Source: Prochlorococcus sp. AG-418-D13
GTDB taxonomy: Bacteria > Cyanobacteriota > Cyanobacteriia > PCC-6307 > Cyanobiaceae
Direction of reading: 5' to 3'
Assembly (NCBI GenBank): GCA_003214315.1
Contig: QCLU01000003.1
Span: 62,001 to 126,000, forward strand
Length of the DNA stretch: 64,000 nucleotides
The translations under genes were made by a program, and so were the position numbers. The notes beneath the pieces are model-generated. The model was given only the letters and a program-made list of their open reading frames with translations. It had not been told where the DNA came from and ran no database searches. Shown here piece after piece: positions 10,946-23,103 of this stretch. The number at the start of each line of letters is the position of its first letter. The stretch's first letter is position 1.

Positions 10946-11371
10946 TCAATCAGTGATAGAGACGCCCATATTACGAGCAGTACCCTCAATTACTCTCATT
11001 GCGGATTCAACACTAGAACAGTTTAGATCAGGAAGCTTAGTTTTGGCTATTTCTTCTAATTGAGCTTTACTTATATTCCCAACAGAGCCTTTTGCGGATT
11101 CACCTGATCCTTTCTCTATGCCAGCTGCTTTTGTTATTAAAACCGAAGCAGGAGGTGTTTTTGTGATAAAAGTAAAGCTTCTATCTTCAAAAACAGAAAT
11201 CTCTACTGGAATTACAAAACCTGCTTTATCTTGTGTCCTTGCGTTGTATTCTTTACAAAATGCCATAATATTGACACCATGTTGTCCTAAAGCTGGCCCT
11301 ACAGGAGGAGCAGGATTCGCTTTGCCTGCTTGTAGAGCAAGCTTGATAACTGCAACAATTTTTTTTGCCAT
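10946..11371 (-). CDS. rplK: 50S ribosomal protein L11
   Basis: [34 protein letters not shown]. Confidence 0.98.
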   Translation of the reverse strand: MAKKIVAVIKLALQAGKANPAPPVGPALGQHGVNIMAFCKEYNARTQDKAGFVIPVEISVFEDRSFTFITKTPPASVLITKAAGIEKGSGESAKGSVGNISKAQLEEIAKTKLPDLNCSSVESAMRVIEGTARNMGVSITD

Positions 11372-11438
11372 TAGATTAGAGAATTTAAGCTGAAGTAGAA
11401 AATCATAATTTTACTCGATAAACAAGAACAATTATAAA

Positions 11439-12050
11439 TTAATTTTGTTTATTGATTTGGGAGAATTCTAATTCTACAGGAGTCTCGCGCCCAAATATTG
11501 AAAGTAATGCTTTTAATTTATTTCTTTCTCCGGAAACTTCTATAACTTCTCCCTGGAAATCCTTAAATGGACCACTAGTTACGATGATTCTATCTTTTTC
11601 TTCAATATCTAACTTGATTACAGCTTTTTTCTCTGATGCGCGCTTAAAAATCCTATTAACTTCTTGTCTGGATAAGGGTCGAGGTTTGATATGACCTCTC
11701 GATCTTCCGCTGCCTCTACCGTCTTCAGCACCGACAAAGTTAATTACATTTGGAGTACTTTTTACGGCCATCATTGTATCTTCATCCAAAATCATTCTTA
11801 CGAGAACATAACCTGGGAAAACTTTTTCTTCAGTAGTTTGTCTGCTTCCATCTTTTTTTAATTTAATTCCAGGAGTTTGGGGAATTTCAATTTCAATGAT
11901 TCGATTATTAACACCTAAAGTAACTGATCTCTGCTCAAGAGTCGCTTTTACTTTTTTCTCACAACTTGATGCTACTTGAACTGCATACCATCTTGCGATG
12001 CTTGTATTTGCTTGTGAAGAAGCAAGGCTTGAAGTCAATTCATTACTCAT
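11439..12050 (-). CDS. nusG: Transcription termination/antitermination protein NusG
   Basis: WYAVQVASSCEKKV, FPGYVLV, KOW domain GPFKDFQGEV. Confidence 0.96.
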   Translation of the reverse strand: MSNELTSSLASSQANTSIARWYAVQVASSCEKKVKATLEQRSVTLGVNNRIIEIEIPQTPGIKLKKDGSRQTTEEKVFPGYVLVRMILDEDTMMAVKSTPNVINFVGAEDGRGSGRSRGHIKPRPLSRQEVNRIFKRASEKKAVIKLDIEEKDRIIVTSGPFKDFQGEVIEVSGERNKLKALLSIFGRETPVELEFSQINKQN

Positions 12051-12101
12051 TTTTTTTCTGGAAGCTTAATTAAGATTTTTATTAATGGGGTCAGGGATAA
12101 T

Positions 12102-12344
12102 TCAACCAAAAATTTGCGAGGCTACCCATCCATAGAATCTGCTGACAGATGCAATGGCTGCAGCAGAAAACGTTACCATAATTATAACCGCTACTGATTC
12201 GCTAAAAAGTTGTTGTTTGTTTGGCCACACGACAAGTTTAAGCTCATCATAGGTAGATCTAAAAAAATTATTCTTTTTTTTAGGCTCTTCAATTTCAGGA
12301 GAATCCTTTTTTTGAGGTTCTTTATTAGTAGTAGGACTTGTCAC
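12102..12344 (-). CDS. secE: Preprotein translocase subunit SecE
   Basis: ELKLVVWPNKQQL and single TM segment; upstream of nusG. Confidence 0.9.
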   Translation of the reverse strand: MTSPTTNKEPQKKDSPEIEEPKKKNNFFRSTYDELKLVVWPNKQQLFSESVAVIIMVTFSAAAIASVSRFYGWVASQIFG

Positions 12345-12405
12345 AAAAAATTTTTTGAAATTAAGCTTTAAGCTTTAATTTTATTTTAGCTTATTGATTT
12401 ACTCC

Positions 12406-15163
12406 TCAGCTAGGTTTGAAGACGATCTCATCTTTTTTAGAGGGGTTAAGTTTAATTATGATATTTTTTTTGTGTTTAAAGTTATCCTCTAAAAGTTTTG
12501 TAGCTAAGGGATTTTCTATTTGTCTTCTAAGTTCCCTGCTAAGTGGTCTTGCACCATATTCAGGTTCGTAAGAATCATTTGCAATTTTATTTATAACTTT
12601 TTTGTCTATAGTAATATTTATTTTCTGTTCAAGTAGCAGGTTTTTCAAATCTTCTGTTTGTAAAATTATTATTTTTTGAAGATCATCAATAGATAATGGA
12701 TCAAACTTTACTACTTCGTCAATTCTATTTAAAAATTCAGGTCTAAAAATTGAAGACAATGTATTACTTATAGAATCATCTAGAGTTTTTTGATCTTTAT
12801 CTAAATTTCCCTCACTTTTAGAAATCTTTTGTGAATACTCCAGTATAGATTTACCAGCTAGGTTACTTGTCATAATGATTACTGTATTTTTGAAATCTAC
12901 GGTCCTTCCCTGAGAGTCCGTTAATCTACCTTCATCTAAGACTTGTAAAAGGATATTAAATACTTCTGTATGTGCTTTTTCTATCTCATCAAGAAGTATT
13001 ACTGAATAGGGTTTACGTCTTACAGCTTCAGTTAATTGGCCTCCCTCTTCATAACCAACATAACCTGGAGGAGCTCCCAAAAGTCTTGCTACGGCATTTT
13101 TCTCCATATATTCACTCATGTCTAATCTTAAAAGTGCGTCTTCTTCATCAAATAAAGCTGTTGCAAGAGATTTTGCTAATTCTGTTTTACCAACTCCCGT
13201 AGGACCCATAAATAAAAAAGATCCAATAGGTCTTTTAGGACTTTTCATACCAACGCGAGCTCTCCTAATTGCAGCAGAGACAGCTTCTATAGCTTGTTCT
13301 TGTCCAATAACTTTTTTCACTTAGTTCTGTTTCTAGATTGACTAATTTCTTACGTTCATTTGAAACTACTTTAGAAATTGGAATACCTGTAATTTTTGAG
13401 ATAACATCAGCGATATCATCAGGTTCAACTTGATATTTAAAAGGGAAATTTCTATTTTTCTTTATTTTATTAAAGTTATCTTCAACTTTTTGTATTTCAT
13501 TCTCTATTTCACTTAAATCTTCTTCAAGCTTTTCAAAATAATCTAGATCATTTTCAATTTCGTGATTTGATTTATCTTTAATTTGTTTAGTTAGCTTATC
13601 TTCTTCTTGCATTAAAATAGATAATTGCTCCATTTCTTCCAGCAAATTGTTCCAATTTTCCAAAAGAACGTTCAATTTTGCCTCTGATTGTTGTCTCATA
13701 TTCAATAGTTTTTCATGAGCTTCGATATTTTCTCCTTGCAAATTATTCAGTTTTTCATTAATAGTATGAAGTTTGTTTTCTTGTTGGAGAATTATTTGAG
13801 GCTTTTTATTAGACTCGATTTTTAATTGTGCAGCTGCTTCATCGATTAAATCTATTGCTTTATCAGGAAGACATTTATCGCTGATGTATCTGTCGGCCAA
13901 TTTTGCAGAATAATTTACAGCCTCTTCAGAAATTTTTATACCATGATGTGATTCATATTTCTTTTTGATACCTTGCAGTATTTTTGCGCTTAATTCTACT
14001 GAAGGTTCATTAACAGCTATCTTTTGAAAGCAATTATTCAATGCCTGATCTTTTTCAATAGTTTCACGAAATTTCTCAGGAGTTGTTGTACCGATGCATC
14101 TAAGTTCTCCTTCAGCTAGTAAAGGTTTTAAGATATTACTGATGTCGGTAGAAGATCTGTCAGAACTTAATATTGAGTGAATTTCATCAATAAATAGAAT
14201 CATTCCTTGGCTTGGATTGTTTAGTTCCTGCATTATTAAGCTTAGTCGTTCCTCTAGTTGGCCTCTAAATTTTGTTCCAGAAACTAAAGCACCTAAGTCA
14301 AGTGAAATAATTTTTAAGTCTTTTAAAGAATCCGGAACTTTTTTTTCTACAATTAATTGCGCAAGTAATTTTGCAATTGAGGTTTTACCAACTCCAGGAT
14401 TGCCGATAAGTATAGGATTATTTTTGTTTCTTCTGCAGAGCACCCTCATTAAATTATTGATCTCTTTTTCTCTTCCTAAAACGGGATCCAGTAAACCTTT
14501 TTGAGCTGATTCTGTTAAATCTTTTCCATATATTGAAAGAGCATTTTGTTCTTTTGCAACTTGTTTTTTGGTTTCAATTTGAAGTTCACTTTTGGGTAAT
14601 GGAACAATAGCTTTTTTTGATTTTTCTTCTTTTACAAAAGTCTCATTGTTTGATTCAAAATTAGATTGATTATTTATCTCAATTACGTTCTCATAATTAA
14701 AAATATCTTTTGCTTGATTAATATTTGGGAAAGACTTTAATTCTTCCTCTAATTTTTCCATTGAAAGATTGCCTTCTTCAAAAACATAATTTCCAATTCT
14801 TAAATCCCTTCCAAGAGCAATTAGTAAATGAGGGATTTCTATTAATCTTGATCCCCATTGGATTTTTATCTGATTCGCATTATCTAATAAAATTTCTAAA
14901 TCTTCTCCGATAGTAAAAATATCTGACTCATTTGTTGGTGTCTCTTCTAAAAAATCTTCTGTTATATCTAAAACTGTATTTTGGTCGATTGATAATTTTT
15001 CAATGAAAGAAAAGAATTCACTTGATGAGAACAATGTATGAATTATGTGTTCAATATTAAATTCGCTATGATCCCATTTTTTTGCTGTTTCTTCTCCTAA
15101 TAAAAGAAGATTCCAACTGATATCGCTAAAAAGTTCAGGATTTGATGTAAGTGTTTCTCTCAT
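12406..15163 (-). pseudogene. clpB2: ClpB-family AAA+ chaperone, reading frame broken into 13265..15163 and 12406..13320
   Basis: N-terminal ORF carries NBD1 (GNPGVGKTS) and ends [16 protein letters not shown]. The second ORF starts [21 protein letters not shown] with NBD2 (GPTGVGKTE). Removing one A from the A6 run (+ strand T6, 13312-13317) gives [15 protein letters not shown]. Confidence 0.85.
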
Positions 15164-15424
15164 AAAACTATAAAAACTATAGTTGATTATTAATTAATAT
15201 TCTAAATAGGATCTGCATTAATAATCATCCAATGATTTTCAAATTGTAAGATGAATTTGAGAAATATGTTTTCGAGAGGGGTTGCGAGTAATTTGGAATT
15301 AATAAAAGCGTTAATTAATATCTAAGTCGTGTTGGAATTAAAAAATTATAATTGGTTAAAATATATATTTCAGATATTAGCCAAATAGTTCAGCTATTAA
15401 TAGGATTTAAATAGTAATAATTAA

Positions 15425-16720
<1,296 letters not shown>

Positions 16721-16725
16721 TTTTT

Positions 16726-18393
16726 TTAGCGCTTAAGTTTTTCTAAACGTGAGCCTTTTCTCATACTTAATTGGCATTTTATCCAATCAATACTTATTGG
16801 TAGTGCAAAAAAAAGTGGCAACAATGCAAAATTATTTTGTTTATTAGTTACAAGTAATGCAGATGCAATTGATAAGCTTCCTATAAGAATTGAATGGCCT
16901 AAAGTTTTTTGAGCAGTAAACATTTTTTTGAATTGCCTATCAGACTCTCCCATTCTTATTTGCAATTGCAAATCGCCCTGCTCTAATCTTTCTAAACTTT
17001 CATCTATTCTTTTGGGAATACCAACAGCTTTCGATCCTAGTTCACCTACTTGCCTTCCAAATTGGTTAATTAAATCGTTAGGAGTTTGATTATTTGAAGT
17101 CATAAGTTCTATTAAATAAGGCTTGGTAACTGATACAAGGTTAAACCCTGGATCAAGCATTCTGCCAACTCCTTCAAAAGTTGATAAAGCTCTCATCACA
17201 AAGATTAAATCTACTGGCAGTTGAAAAGGTGTTTCATAAACAAGTTCGTATAAATCTCCAGATAATTTTTCAATAATATTCGGACTAAATGGTGGAGTTA
17301 AGGCTTCTTTAAGCATTAATCTGACTAATCTTCTAACTGGTCCTACATCAATATCTTTTGAAATTAATCCAGCTTGTTGTAATTGACTAACAAGTGATGA
17401 GGCGTCTCTTAAAGCAGCAGCCTTAACCATTCCCCCTAATCTTGTTTGAAGATTATTTGAGATATTGCCCATCATTCCAAAATCATAAAAAATCAATTTA
17501 CCTTTATTTGAAACTGCTAGATTCCCTGGATGAGGGTCTGCATGAAAAAAACCGTAATTTACTAATTGTTTTAAATAGCTGATGGCACCTATTTCAGCAA
17601 TTTTAGGTAAATCAATTTCTTCTGATTGTAATTTTTCTAAATCGCTTATTTTTGTTCCTTCTACATAACTTAAACAAAGCACTTTTTCACTGCTCATATT
17701 CCAAATAACTTCAGGAACTGCAACATTTTCATCATCAAGAAATTGCTGTCTAAATCTTGCTGCATATTGAGCTTCACAATTAAAATCAAGCTCCTTCATG
17801 AGAACTTTCCTACATTCTTTAGCAATCTCAACCCAGTTTCTACCTCGACTCCAATTCTTATTTTTCTGCAACAATCCTGCTATTTGCTGCATTATGCCCA
17901 AATCGATGATAAACAATTCTTTTAAATTTGGTCTTTGAACTTTAAATACTACTTTCTTACCATCTTTTAAAGTCGCCCTATGAACCTGCGCTAGTGATGC
18001 TGATCCAACAGGATCACATGTTATTTGATCTATTTCATTAAACTTAGACCCTAGTTCTTCTTTTATAGTTACTTCAACTTGCGCAAATGAGAAATTGGGA
18101 ACTTGATCCTGCAATTTAGACAATTCCTGTATCCAGGTATTAGGAATTAAATCAGGTCTCGCTGATAATAATTGTCCAATTTTTATAAATGCTGAACCAA
18201 GTTTTATTAATTGATTAGTAAACCACCTGGCTCTTTTAATTTGGATCCTACTTTTTTCATTACTTTTAGTTTGGAAAATTGTAAATCTAATATTATCTAT
18301 CCACAATTTTATTAAAAGCGAAATCAGAGTTATCCAGATAAGAAAGGCTCTATTCAATTTTTTTAAACGATAATTCAGAATGTGATGACTCAT
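16726..18393 (-). CDS. ABC1/AarF/UbiB family atypical kinase
   Basis: KLGQLLSARPDL, PVGSASLAQVHRA, FHADPHPGN, YDFGMMG. Confidence 0.93.
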   Translation of the reverse strand: MSHHILNYRLKKLNRAFLIWITLISLLIKLWIDNIRFTIFQTKSNEKSRIQIKRARWFTNQLIKLGSAFIKIGQLLSARPDLIPNTWIQELSKLQDQVPNFSFAQVEVTIKEELGSKFNEIDQITCDPVGSASLAQVHRATLKDGKKVVFKVQRPNLKELFIIDLGIMQQIAGLLQKNKNWSRGRNWVEIAKECRKVLMKELDFNCEAQYAARFRQQFLDDENVAVPEVIWNMSSEKVLCLSYVEGTKISDLEKLQSEEIDLPKIAEIGAISYLKQLVNYGFFHADPHPGNLAVSNKGKLIFYDFGMMGNISNNLQTRLGGMVKAAALRDASSLVSQLQQAGLISKDIDVGPVRRLVRLMLKEALTPPFSPNIIEKLSGDLYELVYETPFQLPVDLIFVMRALSTFEGVGRMLDPGFNLVSVTKPYLIELMTSNNQTPNDLINQFGRQVGELGSKAVGIPKRIDESLERLEQGDLQLQIRMGESDRQFKKMFTAQKTLGHSILIGSLSIASALLVTNKQNNFALLPLFFALPISIDWIKCQLSMRKGSRLEKLKR

Positions 18394-18707
18394 TTAATTT
18401 GATTATTGATGTTTTTATTAAAGAGATCAATTTGCTTATTGATACCTTCAATTTCACTTAAAGCTTTTTTAAATTTGGAATCTTGATAAGAATTTGTGGA
18501 CTCATTTTCTTGAATATTTTCGGCTTTCTCCATTCTTGAGGCTTCTTCGATTATGGATTCTTTCAAACTATCAAATTCTTTTTTGAGAATTTCTGGGGCA
18601 TCCTGAGCGATATTTGTTGCTTCTTCAATTTTTTCAACCACTATCTCGTTTAATTTTTCGGTTACTTTTTTAATGGCAGCTTTTAAAAGGTAGTCAGAGT
18701 TGGTCAT
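18390..18707 (-). CDS. Conserved hypothetical protein (helical)
   Basis: ORF overlapping the start of the ABC1 kinase gene; possible co-transcription. Confidence 0.6.
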   Translation of the reverse strand: MTNSDYLLKAAIKKVTEKLNEIVVEKIEEATNIAQDAPEILKKEFDSLKESIIEEASRMEKAENIQENESTNSYQDSKFKKALSEIEGINKQIDLFNKNINNQIK

Positions 18708-18960
18708 GAAAAATATAATGTTTCTACTGCAATTGATTTTTCGATCTGTTTTAATAATAGATCAATACAGAACATTTCACGTAACTGTTCATTTTGATAA
18801 TTAATTTTTTATTTTTTCCTATGTAAGTTTGTTTCTATATTATGCTTTTTTCTTTTTTTTCTTTTAACTTATATCTATATACAAGGTTAGGTATTTACAT
18901 TAAAAATATCTTCTAACCAAGAGCTCATCTAATTAACTACTAAAAAGGAGTTTTATTAAA

Positions 18961-19917
18961 TTGGAAATCATTGAGTCAGATGTAGTTATTATCGGAGGAG
19001 GCCCGGCCGGATGTACCTGCGCACTTTATACATCTCGTTCAAACTTAAAGACAGTTATTTTAGATAAAAATCCATCTGTTGGCGCCTTAGCAATAACTCA
19101 TCAAATAGCTAATTATCCAGGTGTTCCGGTGGATATAAGTGGGGATAAATTACTTACTCTAATGAGAGAACAGGCTGTGCAATACGGCACAGACTATAGG
19201 AGAGCACAAGTATTTGGAATAGACTCTAGTGGAGAATGCAAAATGGTTTATACACCCGAAGGTACTTTCAAAGCTAAAGCACTTGTACTTGCCAGTGGAG
19301 CTATGGGTAGGCCTGCATCATTCAAGGGCGAAGCAGATTTCCTTGGCAAAGGAGTAAGTTATTGTGCTACATGTGATGGGGCTTTTTATAAAAATAGAGA
19401 AGTTGCCGTTGTTGGAGTGAACAAGGAGGCAATTGAAGAGGCAACTGTTTTAACTAAGTTTGCATCAACTGTGCATTGGATTACATCAAGTGATCCTAAA
19501 TCAGATAATGAAGAAGCTATGGAATTGATGGATAATTCAAATATAAAACATTGGAGTAGAACAAGATTATTGGAAATATTGGGTGATGATATGGGTGTTA
19601 ATGGGGTTGTTGTAAAAAATAAGCAAGAAGAAAATCCTATCAATTTAAATTTAGATGGAGTCTTTGTCTATATGAGTGGTTCAAAGCCTATTACTGATTT
19701 TTTAGGGGATCAAATTGCTTTAAAAGAAGACGGAGGAGTTATTGTGGATGACTTTATGTCTACAAATTCAGATGGAGTATGGGCTATTGGAGATATAAGA
19801 AATACACCATTTAAGCAAGCAGTCGTTGCGGCTTCTGATGGATGTATTGCCGCGATGTCAATTGATAGATATTTAAATAGTAGAAAAAATATAAGAGTTG
19901 ATTGGATTCATTCTTGA
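18961..19917 (+). CDS. Thioredoxin-reductase-like flavoprotein lacking canonical NADPH motifs
   Basis: FAD motif GGGPAGCTCALY, redox CATCDGAFY, C-terminal GVWAIGDIRN; TTG start. Confidence 0.88.
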   Translation: MEIIESDVVIIGGGPAGCTCALYTSRSNLKTVILDKNPSVGALAITHQIANYPGVPVDISGDKLLTLMREQAVQYGTDYRRAQVFGIDSSGECKMVYTPEGTFKAKALVLASGAMGRPASFKGEADFLGKGVSYCATCDGAFYKNREVAVVGVNKEAIEEATVLTKFASTVHWITSSDPKSDNEEAMELMDNSNIKHWSRTRLLEILGDDMGVNGVVVKNKQEENPINLNLDGVFVYMSGSKPITDFLGDQIALKEDGGVIVDDFMSTNSDGVWAIGDIRNTPFKQAVVAASDGCIAAMSIDRYLNSRKNIRVDWIHS

Positions 19918-19939
19918 AAATAAATATTTCTTCTTTACT

Positions 19940-20221
19940 TTAAAGGGGTGTTGCTTCAGAAATATAAGCGACTCCTCCGTAGTAACTTAAATCTTCCCTG
20001 ATATTATCTCTCATTTTATCTATTAATTCTTGCTCACAAAAAACAATTACATGAGCATTTGATCCATATCCAGTAAATTCCATATCTTCAGTAACAACTC
20101 TTTCAGGCCCTCTGCCTGTAGCGTGTTTCATAACTGTATATCCAGGAACATTAGCTTTTTCTAATGTTTTAATGATTGCATCTAGTTCTCTTTCACTAAA
20201 TATCAAGTCTAATCTTTTCAT
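19940..20221 (-). CDS. sbtB: PII-like protein, SbtB-type
   Basis: PII-like length and fold pattern, immediately downstream of SbtA ORF. Confidence 0.75.
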   Translation of the reverse strand: MKRLDLIFSERELDAIIKTLEKANVPGYTVMKHATGRGPERVVTEDMEFTGYGSNAHVIVFCEQELIDKMRDNIREDLSYYGGVAYISEATPL

Positions 20222-20223
20222 TT

Positions 20224-21222
20224 TTATAGAGGGGAAAGTGGGATAATAGTATTTACTAAACTCATATATATGGGAATGCCGAGAACTATATTGAATGGGA
20301 AAGTTAGACCCAGTGTAGTTGAAATATAATAACTAGATTTAGCCTCTGGAACTGTCATCCTCATCGCTGCAGGAACTGCTAAATAAGAGGCGCTTGCACA
20401 TAGAACCACAAATAAAAGGGCGTTGCCAGGTCCTAAAGATAAAAATCTTGCAACGAAAACACCAATAAATGCATTAAATAAAGGCATAAAAATAGCAAAG
20501 CCAATCAAGAATGAACCCGCATTCTTCAGTCTTGGCAATCTTTGAGCAGCGACTATTCCCATATCTAACAAGAAGAAGCATTCTGCTCCATAGAATAATT
20601 GTCCAGTAAAAGGCTCCATTTTTGCAATCCCTGAGGGATTACTGAAAGCTGTAAGAAATCCTACAATCAAGCTTGAAAGCAATAAATAAACTGATCCATT
20701 CAAAAGGGATTCATGAAATATTGCGCTTAAATGCATTTTTCTTGATTTTGGTCTATTTTTTGGGGCTGCAAATTTTACAAGTAATAAACCAACAATGATG
20801 GCAGGAGACTCCATTAAAGCTAACGCGCCTACCATAAACCCATCAAAAGCTATTTTTTGACTTTCCAAAAAACTTTCTGCAGAAATAAATGTAACAGCAC
20901 TAATTGAGCCGTATGCTGCTGCTATTGCGGCTGAATTAAAGACATCAAACTTAAATCTTAAAATTAAGAATCCAATCAGCGGGATTACTAGTGACATAAG
21001 TATTGCAGCACTTAAAGTCGGCAATACTTGGTCAGTAAACCCACTTTTCTGTATCTCTATACCTCCTTTAAACCCAATAGCTAGGAGAAGATATAAGGAG
21101 AAGAGTTTAGGTAATGGAGCTGGTATTTCTAAATCAGATTTAAAGAGTACTGATATTGCTCCAATTAAAAAGAAAAGAACTGGCGGGGCTAATACATTTT
21201 GCAGAATTGGACTTATTTCCAT
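20224..21222 (-). CDS. sbtA: Sodium-dependent bicarbonate permease, SbtA family
   Basis: FLIGAISVLFKSDLEIPAPLPKLFSLYLLLAIGFKGG; polytopic membrane protein. Confidence 0.88.
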   Translation of the reverse strand: MEISPILQNVLAPPVLFFLIGAISVLFKSDLEIPAPLPKLFSLYLLLAIGFKGGIEIQKSGFTDQVLPTLSAAILMSLVIPLIGFLILRFKFDVFNSAAIAAAYGSISAVTFISAESFLESQKIAFDGFMVGALALMESPAIIVGLLLVKFAAPKNRPKSRKMHLSAIFHESLLNGSVYLLLSSLIVGFLTAFSNPSGIAKMEPFTGQLFYGAECFFLLDMGIVAAQRLPRLKNAGSFLIGFAIFMPLFNAFIGVFVARFLSLGPGNALLFVVLCASASYLAVPAAMRMTVPEAKSSYYISTTLGLTFPFNIVLGIPIYMSLVNTIIPLSPL

Positions 21223-21228
21223 AAGTTT

Positions 21229-22905
21229 TTAGGCTATTTCATTTAAAGCGGTTTCTAAAGCTTCTTTTCTTGTCTCAATGATGCCTTCAACTCCAAACTT
21301 AGTTAATCTATCCTTTACTTTTTCATTCGCCCCAGCAACAAATGCTTTTCTGGAATTATTTTTTGCTTCTTGCATCATATCCTCAATTGCGAGAGTCGCA
21401 GTCACTCCAAGTCTTGGTACATCAGTGATATCTAATATCAAAACCTTGTAGTTTCTTACTAGCATCATTCTCTCAGATATACCTTTAGCTGCTCCAAAAC
21501 TTAGTGGTCCTTTAAGTCTAAATAACATTACTTCTCCTGAACATCTATCTAGGAGTGCTTTTTCATCAGCAGGTAATGCATTTTTAGATTGATCATCTTT
21601 TGATAAAGGATTATCCTCATCCATACCTTCTAGTTGAGTTGCGGTTATTGAATCAATAGTGAGCATATTGGCTATGAATACACCAACTAAAACTGCCCAA
21701 ATTAAATCCCAAAAAACAGTCATTAGAAGTACTCCGTACATTACAACTGCAGTTTTTAAAGATAATTTGTGCGCCCTCCTCAAGAAACCCCAATCAATAA
21801 TATCTAGACCAACTTTTATAAGAATTCCTGCTAGCAAGGCAGTTGGAATTTGCTCAGCTAAAGGACCTGCGCCAACTAAAACTATCAACAAGACAACTGA
21901 ATGAACCATACCAGAAATGGGAGTGGACCCTCCAGATTTAACATTAATAACTGTTCTCATTGTCGCTCCAGCTCCGGGTAAGCCTGAAAATAGACCTGCG
22001 ACAGCATTTCCTATTCCTTGACCAATAAGTTCTCTATCAGAATTATGTTTTGTTTGAGAAATATTGTCTGCTACTAGAGATGTCAGTAAGGAGTCAATTG
22101 CACCAAGTACTGCGAGGACTAATCCTGCCTTAAAAATAATTGGAAAATATTGGTTAAAACTTGGGAAATTTAAAGATGGAACTCCCCTAGGAATTTCTCC
22201 AATTCTATCAATGGCTCCATCTCCAAAAATAAATATTGATATAGGAGTTACTATCAATAGTGCTAAGAGGGGAGAAGGAACCCACTGACTTATTTTTCTA
22301 GGAGTTAGAAATACAATACCTAGCGTCATTATTGCTACTCCAATAGCAGCACCGTTTGGCTGGAAATTTGAAAATACAGTAGATAATGATTCGACTACTC
22401 CACCACGAGTGCTAATTCCTAATAATGGACCAATCTGAAGTGCAATGATTATTACTCCAATACCAGACATAAATCCTGAAACAACAGAATATGGAACTAA
22501 AGTGATATATTTACCTAGTTTTAAAATTCCAAACAATATTTGCAGTAACCCCCCAATTACTACCGCTGCCATCACTAAAGGTAAAATTTGTCCTGCAGTC
22601 AGATCTCTTGGAACTCCCACTGCTGCTAAGCCTGCTACTACGCCAGCAACAGTTACACTCATAGGACCGGTAGGCCCACTAACTTGAGCAGGTGTTCCTC
22701 CGAATAATGCTGCCAAAAAACCAACTACTACTGCCCCATATAGTCCATAAATAGCTCCGCCAGGTCCTAACGCAGCATTACCAAAAGCAAGAGCGAGAGG
22801 CAAAGCCACCACTGCGGCTGTGATCCCTCCGAGAATATCCCCTCTTACATTCTTTAGATGAAATCCATTAATTATTTTCAAAGATACTCTCCTTAAAATG
22901 AACAC
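21229..22905 (-). CDS. SulP-family anion transporter with STAS domain, BicA-like
   Basis: DILGGITAAVVALPLALAFG, GLFSGLPGAGATMRTVINVKSGGSTPISG, C-terminal STAS domain. Confidence 0.88.
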   Translation of the reverse strand: MFILRRVSLKIINGFHLKNVRGDILGGITAAVVALPLALAFGNAALGPGGAIYGLYGAVVVGFLAALFGGTPAQVSGPTGPMSVTVAGVVAGLAAVGVPRDLTAGQILPLVMAAVVIGGLLQILFGILKLGKYITLVPYSVVSGFMSGIGVIIIALQIGPLLGISTRGGVVESLSTVFSNFQPNGAAIGVAIMTLGIVFLTPRKISQWVPSPLLALLIVTPISIFIFGDGAIDRIGEIPRGVPSLNFPSFNQYFPIIFKAGLVLAVLGAIDSLLTSLVADNISQTKHNSDRELIGQGIGNAVAGLFSGLPGAGATMRTVINVKSGGSTPISGMVHSVVLLIVLVGAGPLAEQIPTALLAGILIKVGLDIIDWGFLRRAHKLSLKTAVVMYGVLLMTVFWDLIWAVLVGVFIANMLTIDSITATQLEGMDEDNPLSKDDQSKNALPADEKALLDRCSGEVMLFRLKGPLSFGAAKGISERMMLVRNYKVLILDITDVPRLGVTATLAIEDMMQEAKNNSRKAFVAGANEKVKDRLTKFGVEGIIETRKEALETALNEIA

Positions 22906-23103
22906 TTAACTAAAAGATATTATCTCTTTATGACGTAAATTTGTGAAAAATGAAGTTTGTGCAAAATATTTTTGTAACTTTTTTTCTCTTATTAGATAAA
23001 TTTTAGTTAATTTTCCTGAACAAAAGTAGTCTCTGATTGGTTTATGTGCGAGGCAAGAGATTAATGTATTAGATAAATATTTTTCAATTTAAATAATATT
23101 CAA

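Noticed and set aside
12406-13320. Interpretation as a separate short NBD2-only Clp protein
   Set aside because: The upstream ORF ends exactly at the junction, and one-base correction gives a continuous ClpB; a split gene is the simpler reading.
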